31,985 nucleotides of DNA from JBNJEA01 sp051745395 (GCA_051745395.1 JBNJEA010000018.1:1-31985); one strand, 5' to 3'. Counted from the stretch's first letter, positions 8,598 through 18,035 are shown. The notes: generated from the letters alone by a model not told the origin. Translations and numbers: made by a program.

Positions 8598-8623
8598 AGC
8601 GGCGGTACAAAAAGGAAATCGTC

Positions 8624-9556
8624 TTGGAAGACCATGTGGATATCACAACCGGCGGCCCCGGTGAAGCCGAGCGGGAAATCCGGCGGGTGACGTGGTGGGG
8701 ATTTTTTGGCAATATCGCACTGTCGGTTTTTAAAATCATTGCCGGCATTTTCGGTCACAGTCAGTCCCTTGTGGCCGACGGCATCCACAGTGTCACGGAC
8801 ACGGTGACCGACCTTGCCGTCATTGTCGGTTCCTACATCTGGTCCAAGCCAGCCGACCAGTCCCATCCCTATGGGCATAAACGGCTGGAGACCACCGTGT
8901 CGATATTTATCGGGGTGTTTCTGTTTGCCGCCGGCATCGGTATCGGGTGGAAGTCGTTGGCAAGTATTGATGACCGCCATATCCATCATCCGACAATGAT
9001 TGCCCTGATAGCCGCCGTTGTTTCCATCTTTACCAAGGAAGGGCTGTTTCAGTGGACCCGGCTGGTGGGCAAGCGGGTAAACAGTGTGTCACTGACCGCC
9101 AATGCCTGGCATCATCGCATCGATGCCTTCAGCTCCATACCGGTAGTGGTGGCCGTCGCCGCTGCGATTGTCAATCCGGCATGGCATATCTTAGACCATG
9201 CGGCCGCCTTTTTGGTGGCCGGTTTGGTCTGTTATGCGGCCAGCCGGATTGTTTTGAGCGGGTTTAAGGAACTCGTGGACCAAGGTGCGCCCAGAGAAGT
9301 CTGTGAAGAAATCCGCGAGATCGCCATGACCAACCCGAAAGTGCGCCAGGTCCATGACATCCGGACCCGGTATACGGGCAACCGCCTGCATGTGGATCTG
9401 CATGTGGTCGTTGACAGCGGCTTGACCGTGTATGCGGCCCATCAGGTTGCAGGCGATTGCAAGGCCCGTATTCTGGAAAAGGGCCCCAACGTGGTGGACG
9501 TGGTGGTGCATATCGAACCCATGGAATCGGCCCGTTCCAATGTGCCATGCCGGTAA
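8624..9556 (+). CDS. Cation diffusion facilitator family divalent-metal efflux transporter
   Basis: This is an inner-membrane proton-coupled exporter of Zn2+ or a similar divalent metal, about 310 aa with six helices and a C-terminal cytoplasmic ZT-dimer domain. The transport-site residues are visible as HxxxD in helix 2 (ADGIHSVTDT) and HxxxD in helix 5 (AWHHRIDAFSS). An HD-HD site is the pattern seen in zinc-type CDFs, but the metal cannot be assigned with certainty. The frame is open to an ATG at 8540, which would overlap the preceding small ORF and add a basic tail. A TTG at 8624 has AAGGA at ideal spacing and is preferred. Confidence 0.9.
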   Translation: MEDHVDITTGGPGEAEREIRRVTWWGFFGNIALSVFKIIAGIFGHSQSLVADGIHSVTDTVTDLAVIVGSYIWSKPADQSHPYGHKRLETTVSIFIGVFLFAAGIGIGWKSLASIDDRHIHHPTMIALIAAVVSIFTKEGLFQWTRLVGKRVNSVSLTANAWHHRIDAFSSIPVVVAVAAAIVNPAWHILDHAAAFLVAGLVCYAASRIVLSGFKELVDQGAPREVCEEIREIAMTNPKVRQVHDIRTRYTGNRLHVDLHVVVDSGLTVYAAHQVAGDCKARILEKGPNVVDVVVHIEPMESARSNVPCR

Positions 9557-9577
9557 ATGCCCGGGGCAGGAACAAAT

Positions 9578-12400
9578 TCAGGACCCGTCAATTGCCCGGC
9601 GAATGGTTTTGGCCATTTCCTCGCGCCCGGTCGGCTTCATCAGAAAAGCGGAAAAGCCCATTTTTTCAGCAGTCTTCTGGCTGATCTGTTCACTGTAGCC
9701 GGTACAGAGAATGACGGGCAGGTCCGGGCGGATTTTCTGGATGCCTTCCATGAGTTCCACTCCGGTCATGTGGGGCATGGTAAAGTCGGTGACAACGAGG
9801 TCGAAATCCTCGGGCCGGGCCTGAAGGATTTCTAAGGCCTGCGGGCTTTGGGTCAGGGCCTCGACCCGGTAGCCCAGCCCCAGAAGCATCTGTTTGCCCA
9901 GTTCGGCAATGGGGCGTTCATCGTCTATAAAGAGGATCGATTCCGAGCCGGTGGGCACCTGGGCGGCGGCCACCGTTTCCATCCAGGCGGTGGAGGAGGC
10001 AATCGGCAGGTAAATAAAGAAGCTGGTTCCGTTTGCCGGATCGCTTTTTACATCGATGATGCCGCCGTGACTGTTGACAATGCCGTGGACCACGGAAAGG
10101 CCGAGGCCGGTGCCCTGGCCTTCGGGTTTGGTCGTAAAAAACGGATCGAAAATCTTTGCCATGTCCCCTTCGGCAATCCCCGGACCGGTATCGGAAACGG
10201 TGATTTTCACATTGGGGCCGCAACGGGCAGGCGGGTTGCGCCGGGCAAAATCGGCGTCGAGTTCGACTTCGGCGATGCGTACGGTCAGGGTGCCTTTTTG
10301 ATGGCCCATGGCCTGGACGGCGTTGGTACACAAATTCATCATGATTTGATGGATCTGGGCGGGATCGCCGATGATCCGGCACTGGCAGCCCAGATCCTCA
10401 TGGATTTCAATCGTGGCCGGCAGCGTGGAGCGCAGCAGTTTCAGGGTCTCCCTGATCAGGGTTCCGGCTTCCACGGCGATCATTTCCTGTTCCGTCTGGC
10501 GGCTGAATGTCAAAATCTGCTTTACCAGTTCCCGCGCCCGGTTGCCGGCATGATAGATCTGGTCTATGCTGTTTTTTATAAAATCCGTATCCTCGGGCTC
10601 CATTTGGGCCAGTTCGGCATAGCCGATAATCGAGGTTAAGATGTTGTTGAAATCATGGGCAATGCCGCCGGCCAGCGTGCCGATGGCCTCGAGTTTCTGG
10701 GATTGGCGCAGTTGGGCCTCTAAAACCCGGCGGTTTTTTTCCGCACGCTTTCGCTCGCGGATATCGCGGGTGGTGCCAATCAAGCCGCAAGGCCGGCCGG
10801 CTTCATCATAGAGGACCCGCCCGATGATTTCCACGGGCACGGCCTGGCCGTTTTTGTCCTGAATGGTGGTCTCGAAGGTCCTGCCGCCGGTTTGCACCGG
10901 TTCTACGAGTTCCTCCCGGACAATGGTGCTGACCCGTTCAAAGGTGTCGCTGTCCATATGATCGGGCAGCCGGGTGCCGATCCATTGTTCGGGTGAATAG
11001 CCGGTGAGTTGTTCGATGGCGGCATTGATATAGGTAAATTCGAGGTCCAGGTTCATGGTCCAGATGCAGTCAAGGGTGTTTTCCGCCAGCAGCCGGTAAT
11101 TGGCTTCACTTTCCCGCAGGGCGTCTTCGGTCTGTTTTCGCGTCGTGATATCGGTGATAAATCCTTCGATCATCCGGGTGCCGTCTGTCCGGGTCCCCAC
11201 GGCCCGGCCCTGTTCCCACACCCATTTTTCTCCGCCGTTTTTCGGATGCAGGCGGTATTCCACCTGAAATGGCGCATGCTGGCCAAGGGCCGCCTGCACC
11301 GTGTCCCACACCCTCTGCCGGTCGTCTTCATGGATCAGTTCGCCGTAGAGGTGATCATCGGCCACTAGTTCGCCCGGGGTGTAGCCGGTCAGTGCGATGC
11401 AGCCCTGGCTGATAAATACCATGGGCCAGCCGGGACGGTTTTCGCTCCGATAGGCCATGCCGGGCAGGCTGCCCATCAGGGCCTGCAGCATCTCCTCTTT
11501 TTCGGAAAGGGCTTTTTCGGAACGCTGCAGTGCCGCCTCGGCGGCTTTGCTTTCGGTGATATCGAGAAACGAGGCCACGCTTTGATCGGTGCCTTCGATC
11601 ATATCCACCGTGACCAAAATGTGCCGGGTGTTTCCGAACCGGTCCACGGTGCGGGCCTCGTAGCGCTTTTCGGCCGCATCCGGGTCTTTCCGGCGGAGCC
11701 GGTGCTGTTCCAGCATCCAGTCCACATCGGAGGCTGCGATAAAATCGGTCCATTTGAATCGGTTTTCGATTTCAAGCTTGCTGTAGCCGGAAAGTTTTTC
11801 AAACTGCTTGTTGGCCAGCGAGACGGTGGTATCGTTTTCGATGATGATCATGGCCGTGCCCGTATTTTCAAAAATGCCGTGATATAAAAACTCCCTTTCC
11901 CGCAGTGTGTTTTCGGCCATTTTCTGCTGGGTGATGTCTTCGATGAAGCCTTCGAGAATGCCGTTTTTGGCAGTTTTTCTGAGAAACAGCCGCCCGGTGA
12001 TAGTCGAGCCGTCTTTGCGCCGGTACTGGTTTTCATAAACATGCCATTTGCCGCAGGAGCGTGCATCGTTTACCACGGCCGTTCGCTGCCGGCCGTCGAT
12101 ATAAAGGGTATCGGCAATATTGGCGGCATTGACGGTTTCGATGAGTTCTTTGGGGGTGGCATACCCGAGCATCCAGGCCAAAGAGTGATTGACATCAAAA
12201 ATTTGACCTTCCGCGGTGGAGCGGAATACCCCGACCGGGGCTTCACGGATCAGCTGGGCTGCATGGTGCTCCAGGCAGTTGTTGGCGTTTCCGGCGCCGT
12301 CGAGTTGCAACAGGGATTGTTCCAGTTCGGCCACCTGCTGGCGGGCGGCTTCGAGTTCGGTTTCGAGTTCGGTTCTTGTTTTGGTTTGGGTTTTTGGCAT
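9578..12400 (-). CDS. Multi-PAS hybrid sensor histidine kinase with C-terminal receiver
   Basis: This is a 940-aa signal-transduction kinase with no membrane segment, so it is predicted cytoplasmic. An N-terminal coiled coil (about 1-45, many Glu/Gln/Leu) is followed by four PAS/PAC units, starting near APVGVFRSTAEG, ENTGTAMIIIEN, SLPGMAYRSENR and ENTLDCIWTMNL. The HisKA phosphoacceptor is His582 in GGIAHDFNNIL. The HATPase has an N-box (CTNAVQAMG) and G-boxes (SDTGPGIAE, GQGTGLGLSVVHG). The receiver has its phosphoacceptor at Asp872 (VVTDFTMP). This HDFNN-type kinase with an attached receiver has no output domain, so a partner regulator elsewhere is expected. It lies 79 bp downstream of tyrA on the same strand and ends 21 bp from the convergent CDF gene. 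Confidence 0.95.
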   Translation of the reverse strand: MPKTQTKTRTELETELEAARQQVAELEQSLLQLDGAGNANNCLEHHAAQLIREAPVGVFRSTAEGQIFDVNHSLAWMLGYATPKELIETVNAANIADTLYIDGRQRTAVVNDARSCGKWHVYENQYRRKDGSTITGRLFLRKTAKNGILEGFIEDITQQKMAENTLREREFLYHGIFENTGTAMIIIENDTTVSLANKQFEKLSGYSKLEIENRFKWTDFIAASDVDWMLEQHRLRRKDPDAAEKRYEARTVDRFGNTRHILVTVDMIEGTDQSVASFLDITESKAAEAALQRSEKALSEKEEMLQALMGSLPGMAYRSENRPGWPMVFISQGCIALTGYTPGELVADDHLYGELIHEDDRQRVWDTVQAALGQHAPFQVEYRLHPKNGGEKWVWEQGRAVGTRTDGTRMIEGFITDITTRKQTEDALRESEANYRLLAENTLDCIWTMNLDLEFTYINAAIEQLTGYSPEQWIGTRLPDHMDSDTFERVSTIVREELVEPVQTGGRTFETTIQDKNGQAVPVEIIGRVLYDEAGRPCGLIGTTRDIRERKRAEKNRRVLEAQLRQSQKLEAIGTLAGGIAHDFNNILTSIIGYAELAQMEPEDTDFIKNSIDQIYHAGNRARELVKQILTFSRQTEQEMIAVEAGTLIRETLKLLRSTLPATIEIHEDLGCQCRIIGDPAQIHQIMMNLCTNAVQAMGHQKGTLTVRIAEVELDADFARRNPPARCGPNVKITVSDTGPGIAEGDMAKIFDPFFTTKPEGQGTGLGLSVVHGIVNSHGGIIDVKSDPANGTSFFIYLPIASSTAWMETVAAAQVPTGSESILFIDDERPIAELGKQMLLGLGYRVEALTQSPQALEILQARPEDFDLVVTDFTMPHMTGVELMEGIQKIRPDLPVILCTGYSEQISQKTAEKMGFSAFLMKPTGREEMAKTIRRAIDGS

Positions 12401-12479
12401 AAAAATTCCTGAAAATTCAAATGGATTGGAATTTGCTCCCTGGCCGGCCGGGTCAATTGATTTCCCCCGCCGACTGTTG

Positions 12480-13622
12480 CTAAAACCGCTCGATGAGTTT
12501 ATCGATTAAAAATGAGCTCTCCCGGATGGCCTGCTCGGAAAACGGGCCGAACCAGTCGGCGATTTTGTTAAATTCCGCAATGAATCTCGATTTGTCCCCG
12601 TTTTTGACCATTTCGAGGTTTTGCTGTACGTTTTCAATATATTGCCGCAGCAGATCGATCCGCTGGCGGGAGGCGAATATGATCTCCGCATACAGTGCCG
12701 GATCCTGGGCAAACAGCCGGCCCACCATTCCCAGTTCCAGGCGGTAGATGGGGCTTGAAAATTCAAGGGTGCGCGCGATGGGCGTCTTTTTGCGCGCCAG
12801 AAACTGCCCGAAGGCAAAGGTGGCAAAATGGCGCAGCGATTGCACAATGGCCATGATTTCATCATGTTCGTCCGCCGAGGATGTCACAATCACGGCCCCC
12901 CAGGCCGTAAACTGGTCGAGCACCCACTGTGCGGCTGCATTGTCGCGCCCCGGCGTGGCCACGATGATCTGCTTGTCCAGAGACGAGGTGGTCGGACCGA
13001 ACAGGGGATGCAACCCGATCACCGGCCCGCGGTGGGCCCGTTGCATGGCCTCCAGCGGCGCTTTCTTGATGCTCGTCAAGTCGGCGAGCACGGCTTCGGC
13101 CGGCAGGTAAGGGGCGAGGGCATCGATGGTTTCGACGGTTTTTTCAATGGGCACCGAGACAACGGCCAGCTCCACGCCGGCACAGAGCGACTCCACCTGC
13201 GGCCAGTCGTCTCTGCCCAGCAGGCGGACATAATAGCCGGCCGCCCGATAACATTCGGCAAAATACTGCCCCATTTCCCCGTATCCGCCGACAATCAAAA
13301 CGGTGGCACCGGGCTTGACCGCTTTTTTGGCCATGCGATCGCTTTGCTCGATGCGGGACCTGCGCATGATAATCCGGTAGAGTTCCTCGACGAAATCCGG
13401 GTCCAGTTCGGATCGACGGGCCTGTTGCCGCCTGGAAGAAATCAGGTCTTCTTCCCGGGCCGGGTGGTAGACCGGCAGGTGATGACGCTTTTTGATGTCC
13501 ACGATCCGTGTCACCTGCGCCTGGCGTTCGGAAAGCAAATCCACGATTTGTTGGTCGATTTCATCGATTTTGCGGCGAAGGGCTTCGAGCTGGTCCGGGT
13601 CGGTATGGTCTTTTTGGCTCAT
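12480..13622 (-). CDS. tyrA: Bifunctional chorismate mutase/prephenate dehydrogenase (T-protein)
   Basis: This enzyme converts chorismate to prephenate and then to 4-hydroxyphenylpyruvate for tyrosine synthesis. Residues about 10-95 form an AroQ-type chorismate mutase (LRRKIDEIDQQIVDLLSERQ, with REEDLISSRR downstream). Residues about 105-380 form the NAD-dependent dehydrogenase, with the nucleotide-binding loop LIVGGYGEMGQYF. Further conserved blocks are SVPIEKT, GLHPLFGPTTSSLDKQ and LRHFATFAFG...SSPIYRLELGMVGRLFAQDP. Length (380 aa) and order match E. coli TyrA closely, a fusion more typical of gammaproteobacteria. It is not linked to other aro genes here. Confidence 0.95.
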   Translation of the reverse strand: MSQKDHTDPDQLEALRRKIDEIDQQIVDLLSERQAQVTRIVDIKKRHHLPVYHPAREEDLISSRRQQARRSELDPDFVEELYRIIMRRSRIEQSDRMAKKAVKPGATVLIVGGYGEMGQYFAECYRAAGYYVRLLGRDDWPQVESLCAGVELAVVSVPIEKTVETIDALAPYLPAEAVLADLTSIKKAPLEAMQRAHRGPVIGLHPLFGPTTSSLDKQIIVATPGRDNAAAQWVLDQFTAWGAVIVTSSADEHDEIMAIVQSLRHFATFAFGQFLARKKTPIARTLEFSSPIYRLELGMVGRLFAQDPALYAEIIFASRQRIDLLRQYIENVQQNLEMVKNGDKSRFIAEFNKIADWFGPFSEQAIRESSFLIDKLIERF

Positions 13623-13830
13623 TCGATTTGGCTGTCCTCGGGGTCAAGTCATTGCCGGTTTTTGAGCGAAACCCTGTTTTGACCTTGTGAAGTTTGAAAA
13701 CGGGGCATTGCCTCTTTTCTTCTTAAATAAGCCGGATGGCCGGTTTCTGTCAACCGTCTTGCCGTGTGCAAAAACTTTGCACCTGAAAGGAAAATGGCGT
13801 ATAAAGCACTTGACATCTTTAGAAAACCGA

Positions 13831-13852
13831 AATGGAGTGTTTCGGATAACCC
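13831..13852. repeat. Solitary right-end sequence of the GGTTATCC element family
   Basis: AATGGAGTGTTTCGGATAACCC closely matches the right ends of the copies at 22546-22805 and 29695-29957 (pattern TGGAnnnTTTCGGATAACC). No matching left end was found upstream, so it may be an element remnant or a chance match. It lies 20 bp before the start codon of the next gene. Confidence 0.4.
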
Positions 13853-13872
13853 GTGTGCGGGGACTGTATGAT

Positions 13873-14958
13873 ATGAAACAGAAAATCATTTTTTCGCTGC
13901 TTGTCGGGGTGATATTGTCTGCCATCGGATTTTATTTCGCCCTCCGCAATGTCTCCTTTGCCAACCTGCTGGCCTACATGCAGTCAATGAATTACCTGTG
14001 GCTGATTCCGGCCGCGGCGATCGGGCTTTTTACCTTCGTGTTGCGGGCGATGCGCTGGCAGGTGATTTTGAGTTCCTCGGTGCGTTTGTCCTTTGCATCG
14101 GCGTTTCATCCGCTGATGATCGGCTTTATGATCAACACGGTCCTGCCCCTCCGGGTGGGGGAGCTGGCCCGTCCCGCCATTATCAAAAAGCAAAACAATG
14201 TGGATTTTTCCCTCGGCATCACCACGGTGGGCACAGAACGGATTTTGGATGCCATCACCCTGATTGTGCTGTTTGCCTGGATGCTGGCCACCGTGCATAT
14301 CGACCCGGACTTGACCATCGAATTCCGCAACCACGAGTTAAACCGGCAGACGCTCGAAAATGTGGCCGCCGGCCTGATCCGTCTTTCCATCGCCGTGGTG
14401 GCCGGTGTTATTGCCATCAGCATCCCCGCCGTCCAGCGCCGGGTCAGACAGGTCATTTTCAAGCTGCCGGCGCTGCTGGTGTTTGCCGGAGACGATTTCA
14501 AGCAGAAGGTGAAAGCCAAATGCTGCCTGCCCCTGGCCGGGGTGGTCGACAATATCGCCGCGGGCACGTCCATGATCAAGTCGCCGGGCAAGCTCGTCCT
14601 CTGCCTGGTGTATTCGCTTTTGATCTGGCTGCTGCAGGCCTTTGCCCTCTATCTGGTCACCTTTGGCAGCCCGGGCATTTCCTTGACCTTTACCCAGATG
14701 ACCACGGTGTTTATCATTATCTGCTTTTCGATCATGCTGCCGTCCGTGCCCGGTTTCTGGGGGCTCTGGGAAGCCGGCGGCAAATTCGGCCTCGCGCTTT
14801 TCGGTGTGGCGGCCGACAAGGCGGTGGGCTTTTCCCTGGCCACCCACGTGGTGCTCATGATTCCGGTATTGGTTTTTGGCTTTGTATCAGCGGGCATTAC
14901 GGGGGTCAACATCATACAGGTCAGTTACCGGCAAAACCCGCAGGCGATCGGATCGTAA
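13873..14958 (+). CDS. Lysylphosphatidylglycerol synthase TM-region/UPF0104-like flippase family membrane protein
   Basis: This is a polytopic inner-membrane protein of 361 aa with about eight hydrophobic helices, in the family that includes the membrane half of MprF and YbhN-like proteins (possible lipid flippase). The conserved early block LRAMRWQVIL and the GELARPAIIKKQ segment typical of the family are present, as is the late SVPGFWGLWEAGG block. The frame extends 186 bp further upstream, but that part is not membrane-like and overlaps the tyrA promoter region. The Met before KQKIIFSLLVG, with GGGGA 9 bp away, is the better start. There is no cytoplasmic aminoacyl-transferase domain, so lysyl transfer is not expected. 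Confidence 0.85.
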   Translation: MKQKIIFSLLVGVILSAIGFYFALRNVSFANLLAYMQSMNYLWLIPAAAIGLFTFVLRAMRWQVILSSSVRLSFASAFHPLMIGFMINTVLPLRVGELARPAIIKKQNNVDFSLGITTVGTERILDAITLIVLFAWMLATVHIDPDLTIEFRNHELNRQTLENVAAGLIRLSIAVVAGVIAISIPAVQRRVRQVIFKLPALLVFAGDDFKQKVKAKCCLPLAGVVDNIAAGTSMIKSPGKLVLCLVYSLLIWLLQAFALYLVTFGSPGISLTFTQMTTVFIIICFSIMLPSVPGFWGLWEAGGKFGLALFGVAADKAVGFSLATHVVLMIPVLVFGFVSAGITGVNIIQVSYRQNPQAIGS

Positions 14959-14961
14959 TGA

Positions 14962-14990
14962 TGACGGCCCTTTTGCGCCTCAGGCCGTCA
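14962..14990. terminator. Hairpin shared by two convergent genes
   Basis: TGACGGCC (14962-14969) pairs with GGCCGTCA (14983-14990) around a 13-nt loop, between two convergent genes only 21 bp apart. The right arm falls within the last codons and stop of the REC-GGDEF-EAL gene. T-tracts are short on both sides, so any termination is probably weak. Confidence 0.35.
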
Positions 14991-16665
14991 GCTTTTCCGC
15001 TTCATTGTCCGGCATGGGGTGGTTAAACAGAAATCCCTGGCCGAATTCACAATTCATCTCCCGCAAGGCGCCGGCTTCCTCGCCGGTTTCAATGCCTTCG
15101 GCCACCACCGCCATGCCCAGCCGATGGGCCAGGTCGATGGTGCTGTTGACAATTTCACGGTTGCGCGGAAACCGATGCAAATTGTGGACAAAGGATTTGT
15201 CGATTTTCAGGGTGTCGAAGGGGAAGCGGTGCAAATAGCTCAATGAGCAGTAGCCTTTTCCGAAATCGTCGAGGGCGGTTTTGACATTGATCTGTTGCAC
15301 GGCGTTTAAAATGGTTTCCATTTGGTCCGGGTTTTCGATCAAGCCGGATTCGGTGACCTCCAGGTGGATGTTTTGCCCGTCTGTGGCGTTTGCCGCCAGG
15401 CCTTTCTGGAGATGGGCAATAAAATCCGGATCGGTTAATTGATGAATGGAAATATTGATGCTGACCGGCAGCCGATGATTGTTGCCGCCGTTGTGTTTCT
15501 GCCAGCGGGCCGCCTGCCGGCAGGCTTCTTCGACAACCCATTGCCCGAGCGGGATAATGAGCCGGGTTTCTTCCGCCAGGGGGATAAATTCATCCGGCAG
15601 GATCATGCCTTTTTCCGGATGCAGCCATCTCAGCAGGGCTTCATAGCCGACAATGGCCGAGGATTGCAGATCGACGATGGGCTGGTAATACAGCCGGAAC
15701 TGGTTTTCAGCCATGGCCCGGCGAAGCTCGGGTTCCATCCGCAGTCGTTTGAGGGCGTCCTTGTGCATGGCGTCGTCAAATATTTTAAATCCGCCGGAGC
15801 TGGCGACTTTTCCCGCCGCCAGGCTGGCATCCCGCATCATGGCTTCCGCCTCGGTGTAAAGACCTGTCGCGTAGACGACGCCGACCCGGATTTTGCTGCT
15901 GATATCATTGCCACGAAGCGTCATCGGCCGGCAAAGTGTTTCGTATACCCGGAGGGCCGTTTTGTTGCCGTTGGCGTCGCTTTGGAGATCAAACAGCAAA
16001 ACCGCGAAGACGTGGTCACTGATACGCGCCATTTCCGCATTGGCAGGCAGTATCGCCGACAATTGTTCGGCGCGGGCCAGAATGTAATCCTCCGCGGCCT
16101 TCTGGTCTAAGCTCTCGGCAATCGTGTCATAGGTGTCGAGCCGAATGTGGAAGACGGCAAAAAGCGAGTGGCTGGAGCGGCTGCGCTGGAGCTCTTCGTT
16201 TAACCGATCCACGAAAAAACGGCGGTTGGGCAGGCCGGTGGTCAAATCATACATCCGGAGATATTCTTTTTCGATATCCCGGAGCCGTTTTTTTTCCAGG
16301 CTTGCCTTCACCCGGGCCTTGAGCATGACCGGGTTAAAGGGTTTGGGCAGGTAGTCTTCGGCACCGAGTTCAATGGCCCGGACGGTTTCGTCCGTATTGT
16401 CGACAACCGTGATCATGATTACCGGTATAGGGGCCAGAAGCGGATCGGATTTAATGATTTTCAATACATCGATGCCGTTGATTTCCGGCATCATGAAATC
16501 AAGCAAAACCAGGTCAACCGGAATTTTGTGGAGCCGCTCCAACGCCTCTTTTCCGTTTTCGACCTCGTAGACGTTTGCAAAGCCCTGCTTTTCAAGCAGT
16601 TTGACCAGAGCATAGCGCGAGCTTGTGAGGTCGTCGACAACAAGTATATTGGCGTCTTTGATCAT
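14980..16665 (-). CDS. Response regulator with degenerate GGDEF and intact EAL domain (predicted c-di-GMP phosphodiesterase)
   Basis: This is a 561-aa cytoplasmic protein with domains REC (1-125), GGDEF (about 140-290) and EAL (about 305-555). The receiver keeps the acidic pair VVDD and phosphoacceptor Asp56 (LVLLDFMMP). The GGDEF signature is replaced by SDHVF (in ARISDHVFAVLL), so diguanylate cyclase activity is unlikely; the domain may be a GTP sensor or scaffold. The EAL domain has its catalytic set: YEALLRW, the metal-site Asn in SINIS, LEVTES, ALDDFGKGYCSL, KIDKSFV, VAEGIE and GQGFLF. It should therefore degrade c-di-GMP under control of phosphorylation. No cognate kinase is adjacent; the hybrid kinase at 9578-12400 is the nearest candidate. 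Confidence 0.93.
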   Translation of the reverse strand: MIKDANILVVDDLTSSRYALVKLLEKQGFANVYEVENGKEALERLHKIPVDLVLLDFMMPEINGIDVLKIIKSDPLLAPIPVIMITVVDNTDETVRAIELGAEDYLPKPFNPVMLKARVKASLEKKRLRDIEKEYLRMYDLTTGLPNRRFFVDRLNEELQRSRSSHSLFAVFHIRLDTYDTIAESLDQKAAEDYILARAEQLSAILPANAEMARISDHVFAVLLFDLQSDANGNKTALRVYETLCRPMTLRGNDISSKIRVGVVYATGLYTEAEAMMRDASLAAGKVASSGGFKIFDDAMHKDALKRLRMEPELRRAMAENQFRLYYQPIVDLQSSAIVGYEALLRWLHPEKGMILPDEFIPLAEETRLIIPLGQWVVEEACRQAARWQKHNGGNNHRLPVSINISIHQLTDPDFIAHLQKGLAANATDGQNIHLEVTESGLIENPDQMETILNAVQQINVKTALDDFGKGYCSLSYLHRFPFDTLKIDKSFVHNLHRFPRNREIVNSTIDLAHRLGMAVVAEGIETGEEAGALREMNCEFGQGFLFNHPMPDNEAEKLTA

Positions 16666-16871
16666 CTCGTAAACCAGAACATATATTTTTCTCGTTTTTT
16701 TACTTCATACTTACATACCCATGAGGCATTTTCAAGCCGTTTGTTATTTTTATTTTGTACGAAGAATGTTGCAGAAACCGGCAAACCGTATATTATCTGC
16801 CGGAATTCCGGGGGGTAAAGAGAAAGGTTTCATTCGAGGAAATTGCGGGATGTCGGTCGGATAAAACCACC

Positions 16872-18017
16872 CTACATTCCCATGAACTTGGCGGCAATGC
16901 CTTTCATGATTTCGTTGGTGCCGGCGAAAATCGGCATCACGCGCACATCGCGGAATCCGCGCACCACCGGGCAGCTTTCGGAAAACCCGTAATCGCCGAA
17001 AAAATCCAGGCATCTCTGGGACAGGCGTTTGGCCAGGTCCGTGGCCCAGTACTTGGCCATGGAGGTTTCCACGACGATCTGCTCGCCGGCGCTGTGCTCG
17101 GCAATCAACTTGTCCAGAAACGTCCGGCCGATTTTGACTTCGGTGGTCATTTCCACGATGGCAAACTGGATGGCCTGTTGTTTGGACAGCGGCTTGCCGG
17201 CCGCGTCCTTTGTGGTCTGGCAGAAATTCCGGGTGTATTCCACCATCAGCTCGGCGGCGGCCTGGCCGCCGATGGCGGTCATCAGCCGTTCCTGCTGCAA
17301 CTTTTCCATCAGCATGTGAAACCCGGCGCCTTTTTCGCCCAGGCGGTTTTGCGCGGGGATGCGGCAGTTGGTGAAAAACAGCTCGGCGGTATCCTGGCTG
17401 TGAAAACCCATTTTTTCCAGGTGCCGGCCCCGCTTGAATCCGGGCGCATCCCCGTCGACCAGGTAAAGGGAGACGGCCTCATAGGGGTTGTCGACGGCCG
17501 GGTCCTTGGCGGCCACGATGACGACGTCGGCATTGATGCCGTTGGAGATAAAGGTCTTGGCGCCGTTGATGACGATTTCATCGGCTTTTTCCTCGGCCGT
17601 GGCCGCCATGCCGGCCAGGTCGCTGCCCGCGTCGGGTTCGGTCATGGCCACGGCGGTGATAATATCGCCGAACACGCAGCCCGGCAGGTATTTTTGCTTC
17701 TGGGCCTCGTTGCCAAAGGACTGGATGTAGGGCACGACCACGTCGCTGTGGAGCATGGTCGCCAGGCCCGTGTGGTTGGTGCGCGACATTTCTTCTGCCG
17801 CGATCACGGAATACAAAAAGTCGCCGCCCGGACCGCCGTAGGCTTGCGGCACCGAGGTGCAGAGAAACCCGGCGCGCCCCAGTTTCTGCCAGGCCCATTT
17901 CGGGGTGATGTGATCGGCTTCCCATTGTTCGACATACGGGGTGATTTCCGCGGCGAGAAAGTCGCGCATCCGCTTGCGGAAATCATGGTGGGCCTCGGTG
18001 TAGTGCAGTATTTCCAT
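16872..18017 (-). CDS. Acyl-CoA dehydrogenase subunit carrying the catalytic base (LCAD-like)
   Basis: This is an acyl-CoA dehydrogenase-fold protein of 381 aa, normal length. The flavin-side motifs MTEPDAGSD and KTFISNG are canonical. The usual C-terminal base position (YEGT in most family members) is Ala365 (IFAGTNEI). Glu243 in QQERLM occupies the alternative base position used by long-chain and isovaleryl enzymes. The motifs that normally reach into the neighbouring subunit's FAD site are eroded: RxxFG is KDAAG (270-274) and QxxGG is DFFGD (338-342). The upstream gene, 18 bp away, has these two motifs intact but lacks a base, so an alpha2-beta2 heteromer is inferred. Substrate is unknown. 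Confidence 0.9.
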   Translation of the reverse strand: MEILHYTEAHHDFRKRMRDFLAAEITPYVEQWEADHITPKWAWQKLGRAGFLCTSVPQAYGGPGGDFLYSVIAAEEMSRTNHTGLATMLHSDVVVPYIQSFGNEAQKQKYLPGCVFGDIITAVAMTEPDAGSDLAGMAATAEEKADEIVINGAKTFISNGINADVVIVAAKDPAVDNPYEAVSLYLVDGDAPGFKRGRHLEKMGFHSQDTAELFFTNCRIPAQNRLGEKGAGFHMLMEKLQQERLMTAIGGQAAAELMVEYTRNFCQTTKDAAGKPLSKQQAIQFAIVEMTTEVKIGRTFLDKLIAEHSAGEQIVVETSMAKYWATDLAKRLSQRCLDFFGDYGFSESCPVVRGFRDVRVMPIFAGTNEIMKGIAAKFMGM

Positions 18018-18035
18018 GGTGGCTCTTGGATTTTT

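Noticed and set aside
9848..10639. 263-aa open frame on the + strand
   Set aside because: It is antisense to the hybrid kinase HATPase/receiver region; the kinase motifs are complete.
13810..13838. Promoter with TTGACA for the flippase-like gene
   Set aside because: The -35 box is perfect, but no acceptable -10 hexamer lies 16-18 bp downstream (TGGAGT).
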